A DNA stretch of 32,036 nucleotides from Caryophanales bacterium (GCA_947459205.1 CANHCR010000031.1:1-32036); one strand, 5' to 3'; shown: positions 18,992 to 27,745, counted from the stretch's first letter. Notes: generated by a model not told the origin, from the sequence alone. Made by a program: numbers and translations.

Positions 18992-18995
18992 ATGA
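18985..18995. promoter_or_regulatory. Palindrome TCATAATATGA, copy 2, in the sodA promoter
   Basis: Extended here to TTCATAATATGAA (13 bases, odd centre). It covers the sodA -10 element and would block the promoter if bound by a repressor. Confidence 0.45.
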
Positions 18996-19029
18996 AAGGA
19001 ACATTAAATTTGAGGAGGTTATCATTAGT

Positions 19030-19644
19030 ATGGCTCACACATTACCAGCACTTCAGTATCCGCACAATGCGCTCGAACCGCACATTGATGCATTGACAAT
19101 GGAGATTCACCACGGTCGCCATCACCAAACGTACATCAACAACTTGAACGTTGCATTAGAGGCGCATGCGGATCTGCAAAGCAAATCAATTGAAGATCTA
19201 ATCAGCGACATCAGCGCTTTACCGGCAGCGATTCAAACAGCTGTTCGCAACAACGGTGGCGGTCATGCGAACCATAGTCTTTTTTGGGACACAATTGGTC
19301 CAAACGGTGGCGGCGCTCCAGTCGGCGCATTGGCAGCAGCGATTGACAGCGAACTCGGCGGTTTCGATGCTTTCAAAGCCGAATTTGCGAAAGCAGCAAC
19401 GACTCGCTTCGGTAGTGGTTGGGCATGGTTGAGCGTGACGAAAGACGGCAAACTTGTTGTCAGCAGCACGCCAAACCAAGACAGTCCAATCATGGAGGGC
19501 AACACACCAGTACTCGGTCTCGATGTTTGGGAGCACGCTTACTATCTGAATTACCAAAACAAACGTCCTGATTACATCGCAGCATTTTGGAACGTTGTCA
19601 ATTGGGCGAGAGTAAACGAATTGTACGAAGCAGCAAAACAATAA
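19030..19644 (+). CDS. sodA: Superoxide dismutase, Mn/Fe family
   Basis: This cytoplasmic enzyme converts superoxide to hydrogen peroxide and oxygen. The 204 residues match the family, and all four metal ligands are visible: H27 ([12 protein letters not shown]), H82 ([11 protein letters not shown]), D165 and H169 ([14 protein letters not shown]). The [11 protein letters not shown] and STPNQDSP patterns are those of the manganese or cambialistic type rather than iron-only, though the metal cannot be settled from sequence. TGAGGAGG lies about 11 bases ahead of the ATG. It is monocistronic, with its own promoter and a strong terminator. Confidence 0.97.
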   Translation: MAHTLPALQYPHNALEPHIDALTMEIHHGRHHQTYINNLNVALEAHADLQSKSIEDLISDISALPAAIQTAVRNNGGGHANHSLFWDTIGPNGGGAPVGALAAAIDSELGGFDAFKAEFAKAATTRFGSGWAWLSVTKDGKLVVSSTPNQDSPIMEGNTPVLGLDVWEHAYYLNYQNKRPDYIAAFWNVVNWARVNELYEAAKQ

Positions 19645-19672
19645 TTAGCGAACTTCAGTTACATGTCATAGC

Positions 19673-19702
19673 AAAAAAAACGGGCAAACTGCCCGTTTTT
19701 TT
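19673..19702. terminator. Bidirectional intrinsic terminator after sodA
   Basis: AAAAAACGGGCA and TGCCCGTTTTTT are perfect complements around a three-base loop region. It serves sodA and the convergent metallophosphoesterase gene. Confidence 0.92.
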
Positions 19703-19713
19703 CATATCTTCCA

Positions 19714-20460
19714 CTACAGCGGTTTGCGGCCACTACGAATGGCAGCGATTACCGATTCGCCAAATGGATGGTCTGCACCGCTGAACGCCGCGACTGTTCG
19801 CTCCACATCATAACGAACTCGCCTCAATTCAACGGACGACGAACCCTCCTCTTCGCTTCGCAATATCGCATACGATGCGCGCGAATCACCGTCAAATGTC
19901 AAACCAACGCTACCCGTGTTAACGATCATTTTTCCGTTAAAAAATCGCACATACGGCAGATGTATATGGGCATAAGCGACAATCTGTGGAGCTACGTCAC
20001 CATCTTCCGCCGCAAACATCGACTGCAATTCCGATTCATTGGCACTCGGTAGGATCGACGTCAAAATCGACTGCGGCGTAGCATGTACACAACGCAAGCG
20101 AACATCGCCCGCCACATCCATCTCATATGCAAACGGCAACGTCCGCAAATACTCCAGTTGCGCCTCACTCAACCGCGCGCGCGTCCACGCCATCTCCGTC
20201 AGCAACGCCTGCGCATGTTGCTCGTTCTGAGCAAAACCCGGTTGAATCCGCGCTTCGCCCACCAACTCGTCGATGTTGCCTCTTATGACCGTTGTCTGCA
20301 GCGCCTGCACAGCCGCCACACATTTTTCTGGTTCTGGCCCTTTGAACACCAAATCACCGAGCACAATCACCCGCTCCACCGCTTGGCGCTCGATATCCTC
20401 TAGCACCGCTTCCAGCGCCGCGTAATTGCCGTGTATGTCTGCTAACAAGGCGATTTTCAC
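19714..20460 (-). CDS. Metallophosphoesterase family protein
   Basis: The 248-residue protein belongs to the calcineurin-like phosphoesterase superfamily (YfcE-like group). The metal-binding motifs run in order: DIHGN (D8, H10), GDLVFKGP (D36), GNID (N62), CVHATPQS and AHIHLPY in place of the usual GHTH. The substrate is unknown; relatives act on phosphodiesters, phosphoproteins or dinucleotide polyphosphates. Its ATG overlaps the mutY stop by four bases, so the two are translationally coupled. Confidence 0.9.
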   Translation of the reverse strand: MKIALLADIHGNYAALEAVLEDIERQAVERVIVLGDLVFKGPEPEKCVAAVQALQTTVIRGNIDELVGEARIQPGFAQNEQHAQALLTEMAWTRARLSEAQLEYLRTLPFAYEMDVAGDVRLRCVHATPQSILTSILPSANESELQSMFAAEDGDVAPQIVAYAHIHLPYVRFFNGKMIVNTGSVGLTFDGDSRASYAILRSEEEGSSSVELRRVRYDVERTVAAFSGADHPFGESVIAAIRSGRKPL

Positions 20461-21575
20461 ACGGACACCCCCTGTCTAATGATCTTCGAAAAAACGAGCG
20501 GCAACGTATAGTCACCTAACTCACGCACTGACACCCAACGCACATGTTCCGGCAAACCATCAACACCAACATGCTTCGCGTCATTGCCGTGGAATTCATC
20601 GTCCACATGAAAGCGATACACACGCAAATGCCAATGTATATGGCTGAAGACGTGCTCAAAATCAGGCATTCGCTCGGACCGTTGCATCGGAATTCCATAT
20701 TCAGCTGCACAATGCTCGCTAAGCAGAGGAATGTCCGTTTGCGTATCGTCATGCTCGATGTGCGGACACTCCCACAGCCCTGCCAACAATCCTTGCTCAG
20801 GCCGTCGCCGCAGCAAAAACTTGCGCTCCCCGCCAATCATCCGCTGCACGAACGCCACCGCACGAAACTCCGCGCGCGGTTGCTTCGCTTTCGTTTTCAC
20901 CGGCAACTCGGACTGTACGCCTGCCAGCTTTGCCTCGCAATCAGCCGCCACCGGACAGATGTCGCACTTCGGATTTTTCGGCACACAGACAAGTGACCCC
21001 AATTCCATCAGCGCCTGCGTGAAGTCTCCTGGCGCCTGAAGCGGGATGAGCGGTCGCAAAATGTTCTCAATCCGCACGCGAGTCTTCGCCTTGGCGATAT
21101 CGTCATACAGCAACTTGTAACGCGTCATCACACGCAGCACGTTGCCATCAACTGCCGGCTCTGGCACATCGTAAGCGATACTCAAAATCGCCCCAGCCGT
21201 ATAGGGTCCGACACCTTTGAGTGTCGCGATCTGCACCGCATCGCTGGGCACGACACCACCATAAGACGCCTGCACCTCACGCACAGCCGCCTGCAAATTG
21301 CGAGCGCGCGAATAGTAACCGAGACCTTCCCACATTTTCAGCACATCCGCTTCTGGCGCCTCTGCCAGATCATGAATTGTCGGAAAGCGTGCGATGAACC
21401 GCTCAAAATATGGAATAACCGTCTCCACACGCGTCTGCTGCAACATAATTTCCGACACCCACACGTGATACGGATTCTTATTTTTCCGCCACGGCAAATC
21501 GCGCTTGCGCTCTCCAAACCACGCGAGCAACCGCTCGGCAAAACTGTCACTCATCGATTCATTCTGTCCGCCCAT
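20457..21575 (-). CDS. mutY: A/G-specific adenine glycosylase MutY
   Basis: MutY removes adenine mispaired with 8-oxoguanine, preventing G:C to T:A changes. In the 372-residue form, the helix-hairpin-helix LKGVGPYTAGAILS is near residue 119, the catalytic D143 is in AVDGNVLRV and E42 in VSEIMLQQTRV. The [4Fe-4S] cysteines are C197, C204, C207 and C213. The C-terminal 130 residues form a NUDIX-like domain that recognises 8-oxoG (RKFLLRRRPEQGLLAGLWECPH). The frame opens at a GTG overlapping acpS (21608), but the ATG at 21575 has GGGAGG five bases upstream and is chosen. It lies between acpS and a phosphoesterase gene in one transcription unit. Confidence 0.96.
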   Translation of the reverse strand: MGGQNESMSDSFAERLLAWFGERKRDLPWRKNKNPYHVWVSEIMLQQTRVETVIPYFERFIARFPTIHDLAEAPEADVLKMWEGLGYYSRARNLQAAVREVQASYGGVVPSDAVQIATLKGVGPYTAGAILSIAYDVPEPAVDGNVLRVMTRYKLLYDDIAKAKTRVRIENILRPLIPLQAPGDFTQALMELGSLVCVPKNPKCDICPVAADCEAKLAGVQSELPVKTKAKQPRAEFRAVAFVQRMIGGERKFLLRRRPEQGLLAGLWECPHIEHDDTQTDIPLLSEHCAAEYGIPMQRSERMPDFEHVFSHIHWHLRVYRFHVDDEFHGNDAKHVGVDGLPEHVRWVSVRELGDYTLPLVFSKIIRQGVSV

Positions 21576-21604
21576 GATGCCCTCCCGCTTCCGTTCACTT
21601 CCAT

Positions 21605-22006
21605 TCACTCCATTTCCAGTACCGCAAACGCCGTCGCATGACCCGCCGTATGCGAAATGCTAATGTGCATGCGCGCACCCGTCACATTCAGCCCCAGTCG
21701 CTCATACACAATCGCAGCCACCGAACATTGCGGCTTACCAAGTGAATCATGTAAAATTTCAATATGTTGAAAACTGAGCGGATCACCGATGCCGCAGCCG
21801 AACGCTTTGGCCACCGCCTCCTTTGCGGCAAACCGCCCAGCGACGAACTGCGCACGCCGCGCTTCGTGCTGTGTGCCCCGTTCAGCGGCTAACCCCCGCT
21901 CCGCCGGCGTCAAAATGCGCTCGAGAAATTTTTCACCACTTGCACCGCTTAAGATAGCAGCAATTCGCTCGATTTCTACTATATCTGTGCCTATTCCGAC
22001 AATCAT
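21605..22006 (-). CDS. acpS: Holo-[acyl-carrier-protein] synthase
   Basis: AcpS moves the 4'-phosphopantetheine arm of CoA onto acyl carrier protein, activating fatty acid synthesis. The 133-residue protein starts MIVGIGTDIVEIERI, with the metal ligands D8 and E63 (GRFAAKEAVAKAFGCGI) and the C-terminal HISISHTAGHATAFAVLE all typical. The frame extends 31 codons upstream, into the 5' part of bioA on the other strand, but the ATG at 22006 follows AAAGGTG and gives the normal length. It is the first gene of the acpS-mutY-phosphoesterase unit and stands divergently only 32 bases from bioA. Confidence 0.95.
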   Translation of the reverse strand: MIVGIGTDIVEIERIAAILSGASGEKFLERILTPAERGLAAERGTQHEARRAQFVAGRFAAKEAVAKAFGCGIGDPLSFQHIEILHDSLGKPQCSVAAIVYERLGLNVTGARMHISISHTAGHATAFAVLEME

Positions 22007-22038
22007 CAAACCACACCTTTCATATGGAGGATGACAAC

Positions 22039-23397
22039 ATGAATCAAGACCAACAGCAACAATGGCTGGCCAAAGACCGGCAATACATTTGGCACCCATT
22101 CACGCAAATGAAAGACTACGCCACACGCGACCATATTCTCATGGAGCGCGCCGAGGGTACGTTCTTATATGATGCGGACGGCAATCGCTACTACGACACC
22201 ATCTCGTCTTGGTGGGTCAATCCGCACGGCCATTCGCACCCGCGCATTCGAAGCGCCATCAACGAGCAACTGCAAGCGTTCGACCATGTGCAGTTCAGCG
22301 GCTTCACGCACGTGCCCGCTATTCGCCTGGCTGAGCGCCTCGTGCAGATGGCGCCTGACGGGCTCAACAAAGTGTTTTACTCCGACAACGGCTCGACCGC
22401 TGTTGAAGTTGCGCTCAAAATGTCGTTTCAATACTGGCAACAGTCCGGCCTGACAAGCAAAACGAAATTTGTATTCTTAGAAAATAGCTACCACGGCGAT
22501 ACGCTCGGCGCGGTCAGTGTCGGCGGCGTCGATTTGTACCACGCACTTTATAAACCGCTGCTGTTTCACGCGCTCAAATTACCAGCGCCACAAGTCGCGC
22601 AACAGCAACTGAACGACGTCACTTCGCTTACCGCTGAACAACAGCAAGCGGTCAAAACCTCGCTTGACGTAGCTGAGCAACTATTTGCCGAACGCCACGC
22701 AGAAATCGCCGGCATCATCATCGAGCCGATGATCCAAGCGGCTGGCGGCATGAACATATACCCTGCAGCCTACCTTAGCGGCTTGCGTGCGCTTTGCGAT
22801 CGCTACAACATCCATCTGATCGCCGATGAAGTGGCTGTCGGCTTCGCCCGCACCGGCAAAATGTTCGCCTGCGAACACGCTGACATTAGCCCTGACATCC
22901 TCTGCCTGTCCAAAGCGCTGACTGGTGGCGTCTTGCCGCTATCCGTAACGATGTGCGGCGACCAAATATACGACGCATTTTATGACGATTACGAGACGTA
23001 CAAAACGTTTTTCCACGGGCACGGCTACACTGCCAACGCAATCGCCTGTGCCGCCGCGAACGCCAGTCTCGACATTTTCGCAGAACAACATACCGTCGGG
23101 CACGTCGCAACGCTCGCCCAAGAACTGAGCACACAACTCGAATCACTAAAAGAATTAGCGCACATCAGTAACGTCCGCCAACTCGGACTAATCGCCGCCT
23201 TCGATTTACAGACGAGCAATCACGCGCGCCCGCGCATCGGTTTCGAGACCTATCTGCAAGGACTGAAACACGGCATCATCCTGCGCCCGCTCGGCAACGT
23301 ACTGTACTACTGGCTGCCGTTATGTGTCACTGCTGACGACATCCGCGACATCGTCCGCCGCACAAAAATCGTCCTCGAGTCCGTTTTTAACAACTAA
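22039..23397 (+). CDS. bioA: Adenosylmethionine--8-amino-7-oxononanoate aminotransferase
   Basis: BioA makes 7,8-diaminopelargonic acid in biotin synthesis, using S-adenosylmethionine or, in some Bacillus, lysine as amino donor. The 452-residue class III aminotransferase has the BioA-specific opening WHPFTQMKDY, the SSWWVNPHGHSHP segment, DNGSTAVEVALKM, the YHGDTLGA motif, the cofactor-binding ADEVAVGFARTGKMFACEHADISPD and the PLP lysine K292 (LSKALTGG). The ATG at 22039 follows GGAGG by eight bases; an ATG five codons earlier has no site. No other biotin gene is in the window, so this is an isolated bioA. It converges on nadE with 12 bases between and no visible terminator. Confidence 0.94.
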   Translation: MNQDQQQQWLAKDRQYIWHPFTQMKDYATRDHILMERAEGTFLYDADGNRYYDTISSWWVNPHGHSHPRIRSAINEQLQAFDHVQFSGFTHVPAIRLAERLVQMAPDGLNKVFYSDNGSTAVEVALKMSFQYWQQSGLTSKTKFVFLENSYHGDTLGAVSVGGVDLYHALYKPLLFHALKLPAPQVAQQQLNDVTSLTAEQQQAVKTSLDVAEQLFAERHAEIAGIIIEPMIQAAGGMNIYPAAYLSGLRALCDRYNIHLIADEVAVGFARTGKMFACEHADISPDILCLSKALTGGVLPLSVTMCGDQIYDAFYDDYETYKTFFHGHGYTANAIACAAANASLDIFAEQHTVGHVATLAQELSTQLESLKELAHISNVRQLGLIAAFDLQTSNHARPRIGFETYLQGLKHGIILRPLGNVLYYWLPLCVTADDIRDIVRRTKIVLESVFNN

Positions 23398-23409
23398 AAT
23401 CGCAAGTCC

Positions 23410-24219
23410 TTATATACCCGGAATCGGCGCCCGCTTGTGCTCAGTCTTCAAATACTGCTGCTCCAACTTCGCGCGCACAGTCGCGTCGATTTCCTTACCC
23501 TCTAAATAATCGCAATTGTCATCATACGTGATGCCCAGTTCACTCTCATCCGTCTGCCCCGGCCACAGCCCAGCCGTCGGTGCTTTCGTGATCACCTGTT
23601 GCGGCACACCGAGATGCGTGGCCAACATCCGCACCTGGCGCTTATGCAACGTCGAAAGCGGCGTCAAATCGACCGCACCATCGCCGTATTTTGTGAAAAA
23701 TCCAGTCAACGCCTCCGAAGCGTGATCCGTACCGACAACCAACAAATTGCGCTCAAACGCCAGCGCGTACTGCAGCACCATCCGCATGCGCGCCTTCACA
23801 TTGCCTTTGCCGGCACGCGACATGTGACGAATCAAGCCGATATGCTTCATCGAATACTCGACTTCGAGCGCCGCCTCATCAACCAACTCCCCGATATTCG
23901 TCTCGACCAACTGCGTCAAGCCGAGCGCCTTGCCGACCGCATAACTATCCTCGATATCCTCCTGCTCACCATACGGCTGAAACACTCCGAGCGTGATATA
24001 CTCTTTCCCCGTCTCCTGCGATAACTCGTCGGTCGCCCGCTTACACAGCCCCGCCGTCACCGCACTATCAACGCCGCCACTGATGGCGATCAACAGCCCC
24101 TCGACATTTGCTTTCAACACATATTCTTTCAAAAAATCGACCCGCCGACGCACTTCCGCTTCCACATCAATCGTCGGACGCACGCCCAATTTTGCGATTA
24201 TCTCCTGCTGCAAACTCAT
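23410..24219 (-). CDS. nadE: NH3-dependent NAD+ synthetase
   Basis: NadE amidates deamido-NAD to NAD in the last step of NAD synthesis. The 269-residue protein has the ATP pyrophosphatase P-loop SGGVDS at residues 47-52, the QPYGEQEDIEDSYAVGKALGL stretch, KGNVKARMRMVLQYALA, VVGTDHASEALTGFFTKYGDGAVDLTPLSTLHKRQVR, and the PTAGLWPGQTDESELGITYDDNCDYL loop near the C-terminus. No glutaminase domain is present, so ammonia is the likely nitrogen donor. GGGAGG lies eight bases ahead of the ATG at 24219; an upstream in-frame start at 24252 has no good site. Confidence 0.96.
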   Translation of the reverse strand: MSLQQEIIAKLGVRPTIDVEAEVRRRVDFLKEYVLKANVEGLLIAISGGVDSAVTAGLCKRATDELSQETGKEYITLGVFQPYGEQEDIEDSYAVGKALGLTQLVETNIGELVDEAALEVEYSMKHIGLIRHMSRAGKGNVKARMRMVLQYALAFERNLLVVGTDHASEALTGFFTKYGDGAVDLTPLSTLHKRQVRMLATHLGVPQQVITKAPTAGLWPGQTDESELGITYDDNCDYLEGKEIDATVRAKLEQQYLKTEHKRAPIPGI

Positions 24220-24288
24220 CCTCTTGGCCTCCCAAACAATGATTTCCATCACATAATTCTACTCTATCATGAACCGCGCCACAGTAGC

Positions 24289-24333
24289 AAAAAAAACTGC
24301 CACCGACAGCGAAATCGTTTCGCTGGGCAACAG
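24289..24333 (-). terminator. Intrinsic terminator after the bacilliredoxin gene
   Basis: On the minus strand CAGCGAAA and TTTCGCTG form the core stem, partly extended outward, followed by a run of eight T. Confidence 0.85.
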
Positions 24334-24361
24334 TTTTCGAAAACACCTACAAACACTTGAA

Positions 24362-24796
24362 TTATTGACAGTACTCGTTGAACGCACCAGCAAGCGAAGC
24401 AGCAATTTGCTCGGCACTGCGATCTTCAATTTGATAGCGCTCAATCATGAAAATCACTTTGCCTTCCTTCATCAGCGCAATCGACGGTGACGACGGCGGA
24501 TATGGGGCAAAATACTCGCGCGCTTTCGCTGTTGCTTCCTTATCTTGACCAGCAAACACCGTATACAAGTTCGTCGGCAACACCTCATTTTTCAACGCCA
24601 AGGCAACACCTGGGCGCGCCATACCAGCAGCACAACCGCACACCGAGTTCACGACGACGAGCGTCGTTCCCTCCGCAGCTGCAAACGCCTGCTCGACATC
24701 CTCCGGCGTGCGCAACTCGGAAATACCGAGATTCGTCAACTGATCGCGCATCGGCTGAATCACATCGAGCATATATTGTTCAAACGACATAGACAT
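24362..24796 (-). CDS. Bacilliredoxin, BrxA/BrxB family
   Basis: Bacilliredoxins remove bacillithiol from S-bacillithiolated proteins after oxidative or chlorine stress. The 144-residue thioredoxin-fold protein has the defining CGC motif at residues 53-55 (VVVNSVCGCAAGMARPG), followed by typical family stretches around TVFAGQDKEATAKAREYF and PPSSPSIALMKEGKVIFMIER. The first two codons of the open frame (GTG at 24805) overlap the ribosome binding site; the ATG at 24796 lies eight bases after GAGGAG. The gene has its own promoter inside the 3' end of the upstream glycosidase gene. Its presence implies that the organism makes bacillithiol. Confidence 0.94.
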   Translation of the reverse strand: MSMSFEQYMLDVIQPMRDQLTNLGISELRTPEDVEQAFAAAEGTTLVVVNSVCGCAAGMARPGVALALKNEVLPTNLYTVFAGQDKEATAKAREYFAPYPPSSPSIALMKEGKVIFMIERYQIEDRSAEQIAASLAGAFNEYCQ

Positions 24797-24847
24797 GATG
24801 GTCACTCCTCTTTTTATATATAAATAATCTACAAACTATTTATTCAT

Positions 24848-24875
24848 ATTATACAACGTTTCAACGGATTTTCAA
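24848..24875 (-). promoter_or_regulatory. Sigma-A-like promoter of the bacilliredoxin gene
   Basis: On the minus strand TTGAAA and a consensus TATAAT are separated by 16 bases. It overlaps the last codons of the glycosidase gene, about 50 bases ahead of the bacilliredoxin start. Confidence 0.7.
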
Positions 24876-26270
24876 AATAGCACCCGCTCGCTCGACATCG
24901 AGCACATAACCGAAATGTTCGGCCGTCTGGCGCAATGGCAACCCGAACACTCGCCTCTGAGCACCGCCGTCTCCTCCATTCGCCAGCAGCGCCCGCACAA
25001 CCGGCACACGCAGTCGCAGCCCTGCTTTCTCAAGCGTAACCGCATGCGGATGCCAGCTCATGCTCATCCCCAAATAATCACGAAAAAATTGCCCATCGAC
25101 ATAAACAACCCCATCTCGCTGGAACATCATGCCGCGATAACTGAACGTCTCGCGCCCGCGCCGTCCCTCCTGATTTTCAACCCGCTGTAAAAAATGCGGA
25201 TTCGCCACCAACTGCTGATAATGCGCCAACATTTGCGGTTGTGCGGTCACTGCGTAATTGTTAATGCGACGATGCGCCGGTGCATTCAGCAAATTATTGA
25301 CATCGAAGTAGAAAATCGCCTTCACCCGCGGATAGTGGTGCTGTAACCCACCATACATGCGCGACAACTTGTTTTTTGCATACTCCACTCTGACTTTGCC
25401 ATCCGTACTCGAAAAGTGGCTCACGCCAAACTCTGACACTTGAATCGGTTTGCGCACACTGAACATGCGATAAGTGTAATCGAGCAACTTCAGCGGATCC
25501 TCATGATCGGCCGGTTGCTGCAAATCATCATTATGAAATGCGACATTGTAGACGTTGACACCGACCCAATCGACATATTCATCACCCGGATAATAATCGG
25601 CAATCGTCCGCTCTGGCGTCGGAAACACCGTCCACACCATGGCCACCTTCGGCGCGTGCGCGCGCAACAACCGCTGCACTAGGCGCCACTTCTCTTTGTA
25701 CAGATCTGGCACGCCCGAATAAGCTGTCCAATTGCCGTTCATCTCACTTGCAAATCGTAAAAATATCGGCACATCGGCCTCACCAGCCGCACGGACGAAC
25801 GCACGTAAGTAGGCATCATCGCGCACACTGTGCAAGCCATCATTCGGCTCCCAAGCAATATGCGGCACCGCTCCGCTTGCCTTCACGCGCTCCACCCAAT
25901 CCGCGGGGAACGGCTTGCCATAGCCTACATATTTGAAAAACGATGCGTGCGCCTTCCCAGTGATGCGGTTAAAACGTTGCGGATCAGCATACAGCCACGT
26001 CGCTTGCTCGATGTAAGCACCGAGATAGGCACCGGTGCGCGGCTCCAACTTTTGATACACATAGTCTCGCTCCAACAAGATGGTCGTATCCATGGGTATA
26101 CACTCAACGATTTTAATTTTTCCGGATTGACTTTTTACAAATTGACTTTTTACTTGATTCCCTTTTTGATGATGCGGATTTTTCATTTGCAAAAACAACA
26201 CTATGCAAGCGATCGACAACAATCCAATTCCAATAATCCAGGCACGCAACGAATTACTCCTATTCACCAT
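24861..26270 (-). CDS. Membrane-anchored GH26-like glycoside hydrolase with C-terminal stalk domain
   Basis: The 469-residue protein has one N-terminal membrane segment (about residues 11-28) without a clear cleavage site, so it is probably anchored with the enzyme outside. Residues about 75-350 look like a TIM-barrel glycosidase of the GH26 (beta-mannanase-like) type: the acid/base E176 in FLRFASEMNGNWTAYSG, WTVFPTPERT and YVDWVGVNVYN on the following strands, and the nucleophile E280 in IQVSEFGVSH. Residues about 375-469 resemble the copper-amine-oxidase N-terminal-like stalk domain common in secreted Bacillales proteins. The substrate is unknown; a beta-mannan or an exopolysaccharide is plausible. 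GAGG lies five bases before the ATG at 26270; an upstream in-frame start at 26306 has no better site. Confidence 0.82.
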   Translation of the reverse strand: MVNRSNSLRAWIIGIGLLSIACIVLFLQMKNPHHQKGNQVKSQFVKSQSGKIKIVECIPMDTTILLERDYVYQKLEPRTGAYLGAYIEQATWLYADPQRFNRITGKAHASFFKYVGYGKPFPADWVERVKASGAVPHIAWEPNDGLHSVRDDAYLRAFVRAAGEADVPIFLRFASEMNGNWTAYSGVPDLYKEKWRLVQRLLRAHAPKVAMVWTVFPTPERTIADYYPGDEYVDWVGVNVYNVAFHNDDLQQPADHEDPLKLLDYTYRMFSVRKPIQVSEFGVSHFSSTDGKVRVEYAKNKLSRMYGGLQHHYPRVKAIFYFDVNNLLNAPAHRRINNYAVTAQPQMLAHYQQLVANPHFLQRVENQEGRRGRETFSYRGMMFQRDGVVYVDGQFFRDYLGMSMSWHPHAVTLEKAGLRLRVPVVRALLANGGDGGAQRRVFGLPLRQTAEHFGYVLDVERAGAILKIR

Positions 26271-26362
26271 ACCCACCTCTACCGCAAAAGATGCAAATAC
26301 ATCCATTCTTCGATTAGAATAAACATATTGAGATACTTTATACGAAAAGGGAGCGAAACATT

Positions 26363-27688
26363 TTGAGTCAGCAAGTAATCGTTATCGGTGGCGGACCGTC
26401 TGGCTTGATGGCGGCGATCGCTGCAGCCGATGCAGGCGCAAGTGTGCTGTTGTTGGACAAGGGCGAAGCGCTCGGACGCAAACTGGCGATTTCGGGCGGG
26501 GGGCGCTGCAACGTCACCAACGCCAAAGACATCGACGAACTCATCCGCTTCATTCCTGGCAACGGTCGCTTCCTTTATAGTGCGCTCAGTTCGTTTGGCA
26601 ACCGGCAAATCATTGACTTTTTCACCGCGCTCGGCATCGCACTCAAGGAAGAGGACCACGGGCGGATGTTTCCCGTCAGCGACAAAGCGAAAACCGTCGT
26701 CGACGCCTTGCTCGCCAAAGTGCGTGCACTGGGTGTCAACATTCGCACGTCTTGTGCTGTCAAACAATTGCTGATGAGCGAACTGCCACTCGACGTCAAT
26801 CGGTTCGCAGGCAACCATGTGCATGGCGTCCTCACCGAAGATGATGAGACGTTGCAGGCGAAAGCGGTCATCATCGCCACCGGCGGCTGCTCCGTTCCGC
26901 ATACCGGCTCAACTGGCGACGGCTATCCGTGGGCGCGCGCAGCCGGACACACCATCACCGAACTGTTTCCGACCGAAGTGCCGATTACCGTGCTCGACTC
27001 ATTTGTGCGAGACCGCACATTGCAAGGCTTGTCGCTGCGCAACATCGCGCTCACCGTCTGGTCGCCGAAAGCAAAAAAAGTGAAAACACACGAAGGCGAT
27101 CTGATTTTCACGCACCTCGGCCTATCGGGACCAGCGGCCTTGCGTTGCAGCCAATACGTCGTCAAGACATTGAAAACCTTCGCCTGTTCAGAAATCAAAC
27201 TGACGATCGATCTCGTGCCCCCTTGCCACGCGAATGAGGTCGAACAGACACTACGCTCGACTGCCAAGCGCGAGTCGAAAAAAGCGCTGAAAAACGTGCT
27301 CAAGGCTTGTTTTTCCGAGTGGCAGTTGCCAGAACGACTGATTCCCACGTTGCTCGGACTTTGCCAAATCGACGGCGAATTGACCGCACCGCAAATTAGC
27401 AACAACGCCTGGCAAACGCTAACGCTCTACATCAAACAATTCCCGCTGCACGCCAACGGCACGCTTTCCCTAAGTGAGGCGTTCATTACTGGCGGCGGCG
27501 TCTCCATCAAAGAAATCGACCCGCGCACAATGGCCTCTCAATTAGCGGCAGGACTGTACTTTTGCGGCGAAGTGATGGACATTCACGGATACACCGGCGG
27601 CTACAACATTACAGCCGCATTTGCCAGCGGACATTGCGCTGGACGCTCCGCTGCACAGTTTGCAATCAGCGAAGCGAATCCTTTATAA
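26363..27688 (+). CDS. BaiN/RdsA family flavoprotein (HI0933-like FAD oxidoreductase)
   Basis: The 441-residue protein has an N-terminal FAD-binding Rossmann motif (GGGPSG at residues 9-14, then LLLDKG), the KLAISGGGRCNVTN signature of the HI0933/YtfP group near residue 45, a second dinucleotide-binding stretch VIIATGGCSVPHTGSTGDGYPWARAAGH, and the C-terminal TGGGVSIKEIDPRTMASQLAAGLYFCGEVMDIHGYTGGYNITAAFASGHCAG. One characterised relative, BaiN of a gut Clostridium, is a bile acid flavin reductase, but the function of most members is unknown. The start is a TTG nine bases after GGGAG. It is divergent from the glycosidase gene and upstream of the arsR-type gene, which has its own promoter inside this gene's 3' end. 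Confidence 0.9.
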   Translation: MSQQVIVIGGGPSGLMAAIAAADAGASVLLLDKGEALGRKLAISGGGRCNVTNAKDIDELIRFIPGNGRFLYSALSSFGNRQIIDFFTALGIALKEEDHGRMFPVSDKAKTVVDALLAKVRALGVNIRTSCAVKQLLMSELPLDVNRFAGNHVHGVLTEDDETLQAKAVIIATGGCSVPHTGSTGDGYPWARAAGHTITELFPTEVPITVLDSFVRDRTLQGLSLRNIALTVWSPKAKKVKTHEGDLIFTHLGLSGPAALRCSQYVVKTLKTFACSEIKLTIDLVPPCHANEVEQTLRSTAKRESKKALKNVLKACFSEWQLPERLIPTLLGLCQIDGELTAPQISNNAWQTLTLYIKQFPLHANGTLSLSEAFITGGGVSIKEIDPRTMASQLAAGLYFCGEVMDIHGYTGGYNITAAFASGHCAGRSAAQFAISEANPL

Positions 27689-27689
27689 T
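27660..27689 (+). promoter_or_regulatory. Sigma-A-like promoter of the ArsR-family/RND unit
   Basis: TTGCAA and a consensus TATAAT are separated by 18 bases. The -10 element overlaps the end of the flavoprotein gene. Confidence 0.55.
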
Positions 27690-27708
27690 ATTTTTGAACG
27701 CGTAAACA

Positions 27709-27718
27709 AGTTTAAACT
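27709..27718. promoter_or_regulatory. Candidate ArsR-family operator
   Basis: AGTTTAAACT is a perfect 10-base palindrome about 13 bases after the predicted transcript start and 28 bases before the repressor's start codon. Self-repression through this site is inferred from position only. Confidence 0.35.
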
Positions 27719-27745
27719 CATTGACACGAAAGGAGGGTGACGGTA

